Shown: positions 46,501 to 56,985, counted from the stretch's first letter. The stretch: DNA of 64,000 nt from Phlebotomus papatasi (GCF_024763615.1 NC_077222.1:90954001-91018000), one strand, 5' to 3'. Numbers and translations: made by a program. The notes: generated by a model from the letters alone, not told the origin.

Positions 46501-46537
46501 CAGTTGCCATGAGCGATAGTAGCAGGAGTCTTGCCAT
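22584..46537 (-). CDS. EDEM3: EDEM3-like ER degradation-enhancing alpha-mannosidase
   Basis: GH47-family lectin/mannosidase of the ER lumen that trims or recognises Man on misfolded glycoproteins for ERAD. Nine exons on the minus strand: 46537-46437, 46354-46208, 46138-45986, 45927-45489, 27433-27065, 26669-26154, 26088-25854, 23000-22738 and 22670-22584; all phases agree and give 769 aa. A signal peptide (MARLLLLSLMATAAVADS) precedes the GH47 domain (about 35-490), with landmarks YPADELMPLSC-like FPADELMPLSC, GDMDDVLG, SVFETNIRM, LLPAFNTSTGIP, CTACAGTILLEFAALSRL, DSGVGAGIDSYYEY, HPLRPEFIESTYFLY, HEDRMDSFVLSETFKYLYL and the Ca-site FTTEAHLLPL. Exon 8 is a protease-associated domain (about 655-740, IERGDCTFIEKARAAQKGGA), which distinguishes EDEM3 from EDEM1/2. 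No KDEL-type tail is seen; the last exon ends in WLN. Intron 4 is 18 kb and houses the giant inverted repeat. Confidence 0.93.
23925..24545 (+). repeat. Minisatellite of GGTAAGTAAAAA(A)TCAAAA units
   Basis: More than 30 units of about 17-20 bp, each containing the exact vertebrate/insect 5' splice-site consensus GGTAAGT on the plus strand. The host gene is on the minus strand, so these would be antisense to it. An inverted block with TTTTACTTACC lies at 24895-25000, so the two can pair. Confidence 0.85.
24560..24870. repeat. Tandem repeat, about 60-bp units (CCCTTTGGGGCAAAGGGAAA)
   Basis: About five degenerate units with TTCTGCCCTTTG..GGCAAAGGAAAATTTTCT and TATGTTTTGGGAAATTATTA, lying between the two oppositely oriented GGTAAGT blocks. 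Confidence 0.6.
28426..28689. mobile_element. CACTG-ended MITE, copy B (AA duplication)
   Basis: Ends CACTGAGAGAAATCCG and TTTTTTTCTCAGTG, flanked by AA at 28424-28425 and 28690-28691. It matches copy A nearly end to end, with one short internal insertion. Confidence 0.75.
29970..31075 (+). repeat. 93-bp satellite A, forward array (12 units)
   Basis: Twelve units of exactly 93 bp, each with GAATTCCCTAGCTTTTTCGC, CAGAAATGGTCAGATCTGAG and CCATCTCCAGCACTGTTCCG. Unit-to-unit differences are one to four bases. Because 93 is 31 codons and the unit lacks stops in several frames, long open frames appear on both strands; these are not taken as genes. Confidence 0.95.
31076..31960 (+). repeat. 92/93-bp satellite B, forward array (about 9 units)
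   Basis: Units of 92-93 bp containing TTTTGTGGTCAGAGGATTTC, TGGAGCTTCCTCCAGGAAAT and CAGATCTTCTGGGATTTTCT. The sequence is unrelated to satellite A although the period is the same. The inverted partner is at 33850-34335. Confidence 0.9.
31961..32900 (+). repeat. 147-bp satellite C, forward array (about 6 units)
   Basis: Units of about 146-147 bp with GACTTTAAAGATTTTCAAAC, CATTTCTCGTCCAATTTTCC, TTCCGAGTTAAATTCTGCAC and GCCTGAAGGAGGCTC. The array ends at the axis of the large palindrome. Confidence 0.9.
32904..33830 (-). repeat. 147-bp satellite C, inverted array (about 6 units)
   Basis: Reverse-complement units of satellite C, with TATGAGAGATAGGGGCCTC, TTGGACGAGAAATGCATAAA and GTTTGAAAATCTTTAAAGTC. 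It starts three bases after the end of the forward array. Confidence 0.9.
33850..34335 (-). repeat. Satellite B, inverted array (about 5 units)
   Basis: Reverse-complement B units with AGAAAATCCCAGAAGATCTG, TCCTGGAGGAAGCTCCAGAA and TCCTCTGACCACAAAAGG. It is shorter than its forward partner by about four units. Confidence 0.9.
34340..36482 (-). repeat. 93-bp satellite A, inverted array (about 23 units)
   Basis: Reverse-complement A units with GGCGAAAAAGCTAGGGAATT and CCATATCCGGAACAGTGCTG. One unit near 35380-35395 has lost a base, which switches the open frame and lets one frame run through 750 codons. A block of four units that includes a GGATATGGTCCCC variant (at about 36164) also occurs twice in the third array. 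Confidence 0.95.
37566..39485. mobile_element. 1.9-kb relative of the outer CTCC-ended element
   Basis: The left end CTCCGTTCCGAATGAAGTCG and right end TTCGGAATGGAGGGAA match the 14.3-kb element's ends, with TA at 37564-37565 and 39486-39487. The first 0.35 kb matches 29122-29470 and the last 0.4 kb matches 43095-43445, so it shows what the outer element looks like without the foldback insertion. R1-type AACCGGTT motifs lie inside (38085-38230 and 38700-38900). Confidence 0.7.
39894..40223. mobile_element. pogo-like MITE, copy 3
   Basis: Inverted ends CAGTAGAGTCTCTCAAATC and GAGACTCTACTG, flanked by TA at 39892-39893 and 40224-40225. Same family as 2771-3107 and 18669-18901. Confidence 0.65.
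41392..42800 (-). repeat. 93-bp satellite A, third array (15 units, inverted)
   Basis: Fifteen reverse-complement A units leading into the right tip of the foldback-like element. A four-unit pattern repeats with a 372-bp period: the GGATATGGTCCCC variant is at about 41736 and 42108, and the same pattern is in the 34340-36482 array. The arrays have therefore exchanged sequence recently. Confidence 0.95.
43446..43760. repeat. GGGTTCCCCG minisatellite (right flank of 14-kb element)
   Basis: Irregular units such as ATGGGTTCCCCGAGTTCCC and CCTGAAAAAATGTATGGGTT. The left part of the same array is at 29050-29119, and a copy in reverse orientation is at 11055-11330. Confidence 0.7.
44395..44960. repeat. 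Dispersed repeat R1, copy in EDEM3 intron 4
   Basis: Carries TTCGCGTTTCAGACGATTT, GTCGTCACGCTGTCCGTCC, then several AACCGGTT/CGGTTC motifs in the same order as 340-830. It is non-coding. Confidence 0.6.
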
Positions 46538-46951
46538 TATTCGCTCCCTCACGTTGTATTTTCTCATTATTCACTATTTCATTACACTACGAATGTTTAA
46601 CAGTTTGTTAGGTAAAGATCAACACCTGATTTTTCAATTAAAACTACCATTTAGAATAAAAAATATTACTTTCTGCGTGTCTCCATTGAAATTTATCTGA
46701 CGTGTGCTTTTGACTGTCGCAACTCTCCAAACAATAAAAATATCGATAACTTCGTTATAATTGGAGACATTTTTCACGTGGAGACATTTTCCCGCCCAAA
46801 AAATTGTACTGGGCGGGAATTCCTCCACTTAATTACATGCTGCTTTATTCCTGCTAATTACAACCTTGTATTAGCCACAAGACGACCCTCCACGAATGTC
46901 TCTCCTTGTCTCTCCTCATCAGTCCTATCAAGAATTCCACTAAAATCAGTC
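46538..46951. promoter_or_regulatory. Divergent promoter region, EDEM3-like gene and DEG/ENaC channel
   Basis: Head-to-head spacer of 414 bp between two start codons. GTG-start reading frames extend upstream of the channel ATG but contain no conserved sequence. Upstream exons for the channel cannot be excluded. Confidence 0.5.
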
Positions 46952-49900
46952 ATGGTTCTCGGATTTTCATTCACAGACTTCAGAAAGGCTTTCTGGAGGT
47001 CTCTGATTGAGTACTTTGAGACTAGCAATCTTCATGGGTATCGTGAATTTGTCAATGGTGATACCTTCTGGATCAGAAGGATTGTGTGCATCTGGATGCC
47101 AATTTTCTGTACTGGCTGGGGCATTCAACTTGTCCTGCACGAATACTATTTCTTCGTGTCCAATCCCATGATAACCACCCTTATTTCTAGTCAATATCCA
47201 GCCCACAATTTTCCCTTTCCGGCTGTGGCAATTTGCCCAAATAATAAAATTAGTCATGATGCAGCTTGGAATTATGCAGTGGAATTGTAAGTTTTATAGA
47301 TGTCCTTTGCAAAGCCCATATAAGTTAGCAATAAATTCTTCAGAAGGTCTTATAACTAAGGGAAGGTGGGGCGATTATGAACTGTGGAGTTGGATTGTAT
47401 TCTTATTTTATTGAGACCCACAATTTTTTTTGTATTCAAATTACATGATGTAAAAATCCAATTTCCATTAGAAATATGCGAAGAAATCGTATAACAATGT
47501 AGCCACATAGCTCAATGTAGCACTACCAACCCGTACACAGACTTCGATTTAATCAGAAAAGCCCTAAATAAAAAAGAAAAAAAGATATTGATTTATTTTA
47601 ATAATAAGTTTTTATGTTCTGAATCACTCATTATCGCATACAATGGTTTGAGAACGATCATACATTTTTTTAGTATGAACATTCTACATTCCTTCACTTT
47701 ATTGTAGAACGTTTAATTTCTCTGTTAAAGCTTTATTCATAAAATATTGCACAAGAATAGTTTTTCCATAATGTATTTATTTATTTTCCCAATCCAAAGC
47801 CATGGTTGCGTCTGCCGCCGTCTTACCATAACCGGTTATACCAGGTAAACTAGGTAAACGGTAGAAACCCATGGTCTGTTAAACCGTATAAACCAGCTCA
47901 TATAATCGAGCTTCAAATGCAGATCCTAATGTTTTCCTTACCATAATGTTTTTAGGATTCTCCGAAATAGACATTTTAAAATCATGTTTTCTTTTGTAGG
48001 ATCTTTAGATCTAATGCCTGAGACAGACTTACGAATTAAACAGAGAGACGGTCCTGCATAATTAATTAAGTAGTTCAGTTAGGTGGATTAGTCAATTTCT
48101 GACTAGGGGAGACCGGGGTACAATTAGCCAGGGGTAGAAGTAGACAGTGGATTTTTCTCGTTTCCCTTAAAATGTACATTGAGCAAAGTATTTTTTAGTG
48201 AAAGCAAGAACACATCCCCATATTCATGCTTTACTTTGTTTCTGGTTTAATAAAATTAATTAAGAGATATTTTTCAATTGGACAATAATTATCCACTTTT
48301 TTATATAAGATGATAAACACTGAAACAGCCCTCGGGGCAGATGTATCCACTCTGCCGTGGCGGGCTAGAACTATCAATGATTTTTCACTAATACATGGAT
48401 AATTGTTAGATGAAAGAGTACTATTGATATTCCAAGCAATATTGCCATTTGGATGAACAATTTGTGAAATAAATTTTTTCAGGATGTTTGCATCAATTTT
48501 GCCGCAATTATAAAAATGTTATAAAAGAGTCGGCTTTTTTTTTAGGTTTAAGTGACATATTTAGCATCAGTGGGCTTCAGTGTATCAAGTCAAACAATAT
48601 TTGGTATCTCCAGTTTAAAATTTCGTCTAAAAAACAGGTGGAAACCCCAAAAGTGGCTATATCTACCCAGGCCGGGGCACATGTAGTCAATGTGTCATAT
48701 TTTTCATTATCCTGCCTAGAAAAAGTCAAGGATTTTAGAGCTGTGAACTACACTGTTTCATACAGCCAATATCCTAATCCTACTTATGTAACATAAAAAC
48801 ATTAGACAAACTTTATCATTTTTTTCACAAATCATGCGCGAAAAAAAAGCTTTTTTTGCTGGCTAAAAGTACCCCGGTCTCCCCTAATTCGTCTCTCGGC
48901 TTAAGCCGCGAAACGGCTTAGTGTGAAATTAAGGGGAATTTTGTCAAATTATTATTTTTATCATAAATTACATTAGACCGTCTCTCGATTTTAGTCGTAA
49001 GTGTGTTTAGGGCATAAGGTTTACCCGGTTTACCCATGGGTTAACTGTTCTATTTTTTTATTAGGCGAAATTTTTGAATAAATTTTCATGTATAAGGATA
49101 GTTCATGAAGGGTAACTGACCCATCAGATGTCGAAAAACAAACCTGAAATTGCTTGTTAATTGAAAATCAGTGACCTTATTGAACTTGGCTAAGCCTTAA
49201 GTTTGAAGGTCGGTTTAAGACAAGGTTTAAATTAAAGCCTGCTTGTAAGTTTGTCGCCGTAACCCTTAAGCAAGCGGTCTTCAGACTAGAGGTTTATAAT
49301 ATTTGAGACACGGGTGTTTGAGACGCGGTGGATTATTTTTGATTATTTCAACAAGTAATGACACAAAGACACTAATCAAGTTATTTTAATAATCTCTATA
49401 ATAGTAAATGTATTAAGCGTTATATAAAGTTTCAAAATTATTTTCTGAGTTTTGAAAATAATGTCGTAAATTCAAAACGTCGAAACGTAAAAAAAGTGTT
49501 TCAACATGCCGGATCTGCCCTAAAGCAAATGCAGTTAGCACAGTTGCTGATCCAATCGATGGCACGGTCCGAAAAAAGTTAAAATTTGAAACAAATTTTT
49601 GATTTTTGGATCTTATCGATTTTATGCCATCTTTTCAGTATCAGTGCGCAAATAAAGTTGTAATTTTTGATAATATTGCCACAATTTTAATCTGGGGAAA
49701 GACCTACTAGCAAGACTATAGCATTACTGTAAAATAAACCACGCCCTTTTTATAAGTTTTCGGAGATTGTATTATTTTTTGTTCTCTTTTAAGTTATTTT
49801 TATCGGCCTTTCTGCAAAAGTCTGAAAAATCTAGGAAAATAAGAACTTAAAAATGTTCTCTTTCATATTTTCAAGACAATTTAGGTAGTAACAATAAAAC

Positions 49901-52900
49901 AATGCGAATTATATCATGGCTAAAGTAAGGGCGCAGTAGGGAGAGGTCTTTATTCAATATTCATGATTTTTTAATAAATCAATAAACAAGGAAACTAAAA
50001 AAAAAATTCAAGAACAACGCGTTCACTACTTTGAAAGGTCTTATTTCGAATTCTATGATATATCTAAAAAAAATCTAAGATCATTAAATTTGTATTAGAA
50101 AAGGATTTATAGTATTTTTTTTAAGAAACGTTGCACAAAAAACTATATTAAAAACATTAAATTAATTTTTGGGAGAACTTTGAGGAAGCTGGATCAACTT
50201 CCCTTAAAGAAAGGTAAGATGTCGTCTCTAGAAAAACAGTTAGAGTTGGAGCGTTTCTTGGAGTTTTCCATATCTCTGCAAAATAATCAAAATCTCTTAA
50301 GAAGCTTTTCAGACTGAGAAAATGATCCATTTACCGGATTTTTTTTTCAAGAAAAAGTTTTTGGTTGTCTTCAGCAAGCTTCCGATATCTAACAGATTTA
50401 TCAAGATTGGATTGAAATTATGTTTTTCAACCATATAATGAACACTTTTCTAATCTCGTACTACTTTGCAAAAAAACTAATACTTATTCTTTAAAAAAAG
50501 TAATGAAACAGTTGGAAAAAACAACTATCCGAATCACATAAAATCATCAAAATCGGATTGTAATAGGACTTTATGCCGATTTTTTCTAGTAAACCCAAAA
50601 AGGCTTTCTTCCTTAAAAACATTTCTTTTATGGCATTTTTCTCAAACTCAAACACAATCTTCTCCAAGAAAAGTTATTCAGATCAATGAGAACGTTTTTA
50701 TACCTGTCGTCAGTTAAATCAGCATTTATCGTAACTTCATTTTTGCGATTTTGGGATATATACATATTTGGAAACAGCGTAATTTTGTTTATTAAACGCA
50801 CTTGTGAAAAAGAAACTTTTATAAGCCCAATAAAAAATATTTTAATCAAAATTTATCGAGAAAAAATCCCTATCCATCTGTCATTAATTCAAAACAAAAC
50901 AAGCGACGTGGCTCACAAAATTTATTACAATTTATTTAATAAAACTTATGAAATAAAAACTTTTAGGGACAGGGATAACAGTATTATTGACTAATTTAGT
51001 CAAATAAAGGCGCTTATTATCACTAGAATAATTCAAATTGATATAATGCATTTTAGAAAATTGTCGTAACTTCCAGAATCTCCATACATTGGAAGTTACG
51101 GCTTTATAAACGATGGAAGTTACTATAAAATATTATTGTGTTTTTTCTAAGATATTTCTCAATATTGCAGCTTTTAAATAATTTTATAAAGATTTTCTCG
51201 AGTCAACCTACAGTTTATTAGTGCCACTTTTATTATTTTTACTCAAAAATATCGCATTCGGGGCTCATTTTTAAGAAAAATAATATTGAACTGAAAATTT
51301 CCTCTCCTGAAAAGCTGTCAAAAGGAAGTTACGACAAATACTGATTTAACTGACGCTGTGTCTAATGATCTTTTCACACTAGAGAAATTTATGTTCATAT
51401 TGAAGCAAATTCCGTACGCTTATGTAGCAAAAACTCTTCAATATGGACATAGATTTCCTTAGTGTGTAGGTAGAGGCTGTAAATGCGTTAAAATCATCAA
51501 AATCGTTGCAGAAATGGATCAAAAACAAAAGTTCCTCAAATAGCAGTGCCTGAGAGGATTTTCTCCGAAAGGTTCAAATAAAAGATTTTATTAATTTATC
51601 AGTAAGATCAAAATTTTTTTTGTGATCTCTCGAGAAAACTTTTATTATTATGGTATGAAAAACATTTTGTTCTTCAAAAATATTCTCTCAAGTAGGGTAG
51701 ACCGGGGCAGATTAGCCAGCAAGTGAAAGTTTTCAAATAATAGGAAAGGATGTGTATTCTTCGAATAAGTAGTGATTTCTTCAATATTCCTTCTACTGCA
51801 GGCTATAACATCCCACTGTTTAATACCACGCGTGGCCAATTCTGCCCCGGTTTCTCCTACTCATAATTAATTTTAAATCTAGCCTCCCTCAACTCCTAGT
51901 CACGCCTTTCGATTATAAAACCGGTACATTTACTTTTAGATCCTTGTCTATGTTCGATAATGAAGAGAATGAAGCAAAAACGTTTTCATATTAAGAATCT
52001 TTTTAATTGTCTTATTGTTAAGATTTTGTTCAGATAGTATAAGACCTTCTAAGGAATTTTGTTTCTTATAAAATTCAACTAATTTGCTATACTAGAGATT
52101 CTGTCATATCCTGAAATTTTAATCTAGGCACAATAGATCCAATGGAGTCAAAGATGTGGAGTTCATCTTTGAGAAGATTAAATACTTGGGCCATTTAATT
52201 GATGGTCAAGATCCATATCCTAGTGAAGCTATATGGCTCCAGGAATTTCTGGACAAATATGATGTTCCCAGTCCATCAGGTTGGATGGATACGAGGGAAT
52301 TGATGAGACGTTTAATGCCTAAATGCGACCATCTCCTATTGAAATGCATTTATGAGGATACAGAAGTCAATTGTTTTAAAATCTTTGATTTTCGACGGAC
52401 AATTGAGGGCTTCTGCTGCTCATTCAACTATCTTCGGGAAACTGATGATTTTAAGACATCAGATGGACTAATTTATCCCAAGCTCACAGGGATTGGTAAA
52501 GGATTGAAAGTAGTGATCAATGCTTCAACGAATGACTACCTGTATCCACTTTTTACAAATGACGGTTTCAATGTTCTCATCTTCTACCCTCATGATTATC
52601 CGGATCCGTCTGCAGGGCTCATTATTAAGAGATTTGTTGGGCCTCTGATGGAATCTTTCATTCAAATGCGTGTGATCATTGTGAAAGCTCTGGAGAGTGT
52701 GCATTTCTTCTCTGAAGATCAACGAGGATGTCGATTTCCGGAGGATTTCTTGGAGGAATACAATAAATTCTACAGCTACAGTGATTGTCTGATCAAATGT
52801 CGTGTGCATAGTCTTATTGCTCTTTGTGGATGCGTCCCATTCTTTTTGCCGAGGAATTTTCAAGATCCTGCAATGGCTACAAGTCCCATGTGCAACCTCA

Positions 52901-53464
52901 ATCATCTTCCTTGCCTTGATAAGTACAGGAGTGAGTAGAGAGAGTCATTAGGGGTAGAAGTGATAGGTTCTGATATTCTTATTTAATTTTCTAGTCAAAG
53001 TTCGTATCTACCGTCCAAAAATTACTTCTGTGAAAGGACTCGAAAGGGAACTGGAAGATTCTCTGGATTGCCCAGAGTGTCTTCCACTGTGCTCGTATGT
53101 CCGTTACGGAGTAGATCAAACCAATTCCTATATCTCTTCAAATATAGACGAACGTCCAGGGAATGGTTTTCTTGAGGAATTCATCAATAAGACCAACATT
53201 TCGATTATTAATGTGTACTTTGCCAATGCCGATTCAATTCTGTATCATCAAACTGTTCGGAATACTTGGTATGGACTTCTGAGTAGTCTAGGTGGGACTC
53301 TAGGACTCTGTATAGGCTTCTCAATTGTTAGCGTCATTGAGTTCCTCTATCACATGACTTTCAGGGTATACAGGGAACTCTATCCTTTGGAAAAGATTGA
53401 GTATCGTGAGAGAGTGTCCTACAAGGACATGGAAAAGATTCTCAATCGAAAATTTCAGAAGTAA
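46952..53464 (+). CDS. Pickpocket-family DEG/ENaC sodium channel subunit
   Basis: Amiloride-sensitive-type, non-voltage-gated cation channel subunit of the plasma membrane; insect members act in touch, taste, pheromone or fluid sensing. Three exons: 46952-47286, 52137-52930 and 52995-53464, joined in phases 2 and 1, give 532 aa. The N-terminal cytoplasmic part has the conserved His-Gly gating motif (SNLHGYREF). TM1 follows at about residues 45-68 (IWMPIFCTGWGIQLVLHEYY), then FPAVAICPNN. The extracellular part has GFCCSFNYL, a Cys-rich block (CRFPEDF..YSDCLIKCRVHS..CGCVPFFLP) and CPECLPLCSY. TM2 is at about 468-497, with the GLCIGFS pore motif (G-x-S at 484-486). The ATG at 46952 is the first in frame. 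Which ppk paralogue it is cannot be told. Intron 1 is 4.9 kb and MITE-rich. Confidence 0.92.
48106..48884. mobile_element. MITE with GGGGAGACCGGGG ends, TA duplication
   Basis: Left end GGGGAGACCGGGGTACAATT and right end AGTACCCCGGTCTCCCC are inverted copies over about 28 bp, including TTAGCCA against TGGCTAA. TA lies at 48104-48105 and 48885-48886. The 779-bp length is long for a MITE, but no transposase is visible. Confidence 0.75.
51695..51857. mobile_element. Short MITE with GGGTAGACCGGGG ends, TA duplication
   Basis: Ends GGGTAGACCGGGGCAGATT and AATTCTGCCCCGGTTTCTCC, with TA at 51693-51694 and 51858-51859. It shares its termini with the 48106-48884 element. Confidence 0.7.
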
Positions 53465-53819
53465 ATGGTCAGGAATTGTCTTATCTTTCAGTTTTTCAGT
53501 ATTTTGTTTAGCCAAAAAAAATCACAAAATCATCCTGAGATAATGCCCTTTTGCCGTGAAACATTTTTATCAGAATTAGCTGAGGGGAGATTGATAAGGC
53601 CATGTGTGTGTGATTTCAGTGATTAGAGGAACACTGTGTGTGTTAGGGAATCACTGGTGAAAAATTCGTTGCACAAATCTCAGCATGATGTATCGCCCCG
53701 TTTTTGATTCATTACTCCATTAAGTTTGTGAGTTTGAGCAACGTGTGCCATCAATTTCTTGTCCATCGCTCATCCAAGAGACACTTTTGCGCTGTCCAGG
53801 AAGCTATAATTTTTGCGCA

Positions 53820-54140
53820 ATGTTGTCGTCTGTGAAGCAAGTTGCCCTTGTGGTGTGTGTGTGTCTCATGGGATTGACCAGGAGTGAACAGGAAATTAAG
53901 TATCGCCTCTTTGAGGCACCTCAGCCCATGAATACGAATCACAATAGTGCCTGGATGGTTGTGGCTATAATCTTCATCCTACTCTTCGCTCTAACCACCG
54001 GGCTCAACATCTATCTCTGCAATATGCGTCGGAAGCGTATGCAAGAGATCTATGATGCTCAGCATCAATACATGGCCAAGATGCGCCAACAGGAATATTT
54101 ATCGCAGAGATCAGGGCTCGAAGGACGTCACTACATGTAG
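53820..54140 (+). CDS. Small single-pass membrane protein 1 (SAWMV motif)
   Basis: Single exon of 106 aa with the start at 53820; an in-frame extension upstream lacks a signal-like start. A signal peptide (about 1-22, VALVVCVCLMGLT) precedes a short extracellular piece of about 20 residues, one membrane helix (44-67, starting NSAWMVVAIIFILLF) and a charged cytoplasmic tail with basic residues directly after the helix (RRKRMQ). The tail is rich in Gln, Met and Tyr and looks helical. The family is not recognised. The helix motif recurs in the next two genes on the same strand, which points to a tandem paralogue group. An AATAAA lies at about 54417. Confidence 0.7.
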   Translation: MLSSVKQVALVVCVCLMGLTRSEQEIKYRLFEAPQPMNTNHNSAWMVVAIIFILLFALTTGLNIYLCNMRRKRMQEIYDAQHQYMAKMRQQEYLSQRSGLEGRHYM

Positions 54141-55184
54141 TCCAATCAAATCCAGAGTATTTTCTCAGCAACTCACCAGTGTGGAATGTTTCTTTGTGCA
54201 AAATCCAATAGGGATTATCGACAGAGAGTGATTATACATTAAGTCCATGTCATAAAGAGTGTCGTATTTTGTGTGTTGGGCGTTTTCTTAAGGCCCTTTG
54301 AGGTCGCAAAGTGTTAGAACCTAGCATGATAACACACCCTACAGGTCTCTTTTTATCTACGCATTATAAACGCACTATATAACAAGGTTTATGAAAGTCT
54401 GTATAAGAAAAGTTAAAAATAAAATTATAATTTACCAGAAATGGCTTTAATTGGGCTTATAAAATATAAAACAGGAGCAACATTGGTGTCAGACATGGAA
54501 CATCAAAGGTTTCCATTAGTCACAATAAATGTTTTATTGTAAATTTTGTGGCTTTGTACTCTTCTTATCAATCAGTCATAACAATTTTATAGAGAGAATT
54601 TTATTAATTTAGAGAGAGCTTCCTTATGAGCAAGCAGACTTGTGACAAAAAACGAATAGTTTTATCGGTATTATCTTATAACGTCCGTTAGTGATTTTTC
54701 TTTTTAGTTGCTGAAATTATAATCCCTATCATCCTAGCTAGATTAAAATTTTTAGAGTTCAAAAAATAAAAAATTAATAAAATGGGGTTTTCTCAGGTTG
54801 ATTACACTTACGATAAGAAAACCTTATGAAAATTTTAAATAATTTTGTTAATGTTAATCAGTTTGTATTATTGGGAAATATTACCTTAATAATTCAACAC
54901 TAAAAAATATAGCATTTTTTCAAAACTTACATCAAATCCGATTTTACTAATGTAAGCATCTTATTCAAAATTTTGTTTTTATAAAAAATAAATTAAAATA
55001 AAATAATAAAGTAAACGCCGACCTTTTGAACTAGTTTAGTGAAAATAGAACTGCAGCTGCAGAATCATGGTAATATTTCAATGAGAAAGGAAAATCTTTC
55101 TCCTAAATATTTTGTTAGTATACATATACATGACTGTATGATGATTTTCGTGATGAAAAAATCCGCTGAGTCCATTATTAGACC

Positions 55185-55247
55185 GCGCAGGAGCGCCTTC
55201 GGAAGGCGCTCCTGCGCGCTCCTGCACGGGGAAGGCGGCCTTCCCCG
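55185..55247. repeat. GC-rich twin palindrome
   Basis: The first palindrome has 16-bp perfect arms, GCGCAGGAGCGCCTTC (55185-55200) and its complement (55202-55217), with a single G between. The second has 10-bp arms, CGGGGAAGGC (55227-55236) and GCCTTCCCCG (55238-55247), again with a single G. The two share the GAAGGCG core and are joined by GCTCCTGCA. The surroundings are about 30 percent GC. Confidence 0.9.
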
Positions 55248-55344
55248 CGATGTGGATGCTTCTTCAATGCTGCAGGAGTTTTTTGAGCAGAGGCGGTGGA
55301 TTTTTTATTAGGTTTCATAAGAGTGAAAATGTCTTTTCCTCACA

Positions 55345-55460
55345 TTCGATTGCTTGAACCGGTCGAGACTCGAACTCAAAACTTTGAGAGTCGAATTAGA
55401 GATCTCATCCGCTCAAGACGCAACGGTTTTGCCTATTGTGCCACTGAGATCCCCAAGTTC
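55345..55460 (-). mobile_element. tRNA-like sequence, probable SINE head
   Basis: On the minus strand, TGGCACAATAGG (55443-55432) fits the pol III A-box consensus TRGCNNARYNGG at every position. AGTTCGAGTCT (55377-55367) fits the B box at 9 of 11 positions. The box spacing is about 66 bp, longer than in most tRNAs, and the acceptor stem does not pair, so it is not a working tRNA. A tRNA-derived SINE or a tRNA pseudogene is more likely. Confidence 0.4.
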
Positions 55461-56985
55461 TCAAGTGTTCTCAATAGCTTCTACATAATCGATTTTTCTT
55501 TTCGAGCCAGGTACCAACACAAATTAAGTCGATTACAGAGAAGTACTTGAGAGAAGTTCCCGAAGGTCTCAAAATCTTATATACTAGAAACCAATTTTAT
55601 TGGTTTTTCAGAATCTAATAGAACAATTTGCGCATAATAATTCAATCTTAAGTAATTTTCTTTTTAAATAATCTTGACTGATAAGAAATTATAGCAGTTA
55701 AGCCATATGGCTAAGCCTTAGGTCTGAAACCCGAATAAGGTTTAGACGCGTTTATACTATTACAATCGTATTGTATTCCGCATAATCTCAAAAAGCATTC
55801 ACTTTTTACAATTTTAAAAATCTTAAATTGAGTGATAACTTCGCGGTATGCTCTAAGTCAAAACTTTGATTTTAAGCATTATAAATTGTTTGCACATTAA
55901 TTGTATCAATTAAATAAAGTTGGTCAGGAGTCGAAAAAAACGTGCTCACGACTTCGAATATTCCGCATTTTTTTTTTACATTTTCTCATTATTTTTTTAA
56001 AGTTATTTCAGTCATAACCGACTTAAACCGATTTGTCTGAGATTTCAAGCCAAGGAATAAAGTAAAAGGTCTACCACTTACGGCTGTTTATAAAGACTGA
56101 TCAGCGCGATTGACCGATCATGAAGACTGATCGGCACGATTAGATGATCATAAAGACAGATCGGCGTGATTTGCCACTTACATTTCACTTGCTCACCCGG
56201 CTTATCTGGGCCTTGTTTTAGGCCCCTTTAAATGCGTTCTTATTGACTTCATTCGCAAGAAAAATACTTTTGAAAGCTGCTTATCCTTTACTTACTTTAC
56301 TTAGGTGGCTGCAGCGCCTGAAACGTCCCTTTAAGGGACCGATCCTCTCTCACTAGCCTTTCCTATTCCTATCCTGGCGACTCTCCGCCAGCTCCTTCTA
56401 ACACCTTAGCACTCTCAGGTATTTAAGGAAATTCTCTACTACTTCCTAAGTTGGTTTATGGGGGGGTCTCCTAAATACCCAAATTCGCTACGTGCAAATA
56501 TTTAGCTTCTAGTTTTGTTAATGAACGGATGGATGAACGGTCAGATGGACAAACAGCGAACTGATGAGAAATCCAAAAGATTCAAAATTCTACCAAAAAA
56601 TGAGCCCTGTAAATATGATTCGAAATATAATTTAAAGTAGAAGGAGCGTTCTGCTCTTTGGTGGAGTCCTAACCAAACGAAACCATACCGAATCAAATGG
56701 TTTGTAAGTGAGCCAATTGTATCTTAATAAAATGTTGTCAAAAGTCTGTTGTTTTCTAATTTGACAAAGCTTCTCACATTTTACAAGCACAGAACAAAAT
56801 CTTGTAAAATTGTTCATAAATGTTTGTGAATTCCGATTTAAGGTGATTACGAAAAGCTCGCAAATTGTATAACATAAGAAGTTCGTAAAAGTTAGTTGAT
56901 ACTTCTTTCACAAACATTTTTCGTAACATGATTGGACGAGCATTTTTCGTTCTTTTACAAACATTTGTTCGTACATTTTTCTCTA

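Larger units (their letters stand above)
47287..52136. other. Channel gene intron 1 (4.9 kb, nested MITEs)
   Basis: No coding sequence recognised. It holds two GGGGAGACC-ended MITEs (48106-48884 and 51695-51857). The first lies inside a further inverted pair, GACTTACGAATTAAACAGAG at about 48025 and GACCGTCTCTCGATTTTAGT at about 48976. The 102-codon frame at 48488-48796 belongs to the MITE and has no homology. Confidence 0.6.

Noticed and set aside
46778..46951. Upstream extension of the channel frame from a GTG codon
   Set aside because: Eukaryotic nuclear genes start at ATG; the first in-frame ATG is 46952 and the extension has no DEG/ENaC similarity.
48488..48796. 102-codon frame in the channel intron
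   Set aside because: It lies inside a TA-flanked MITE and has no recognisable similarity.
55345..55460. Functional tRNA gene
   Set aside because: A and B boxes fit but acceptor and T stems do not pair and box spacing is too long.
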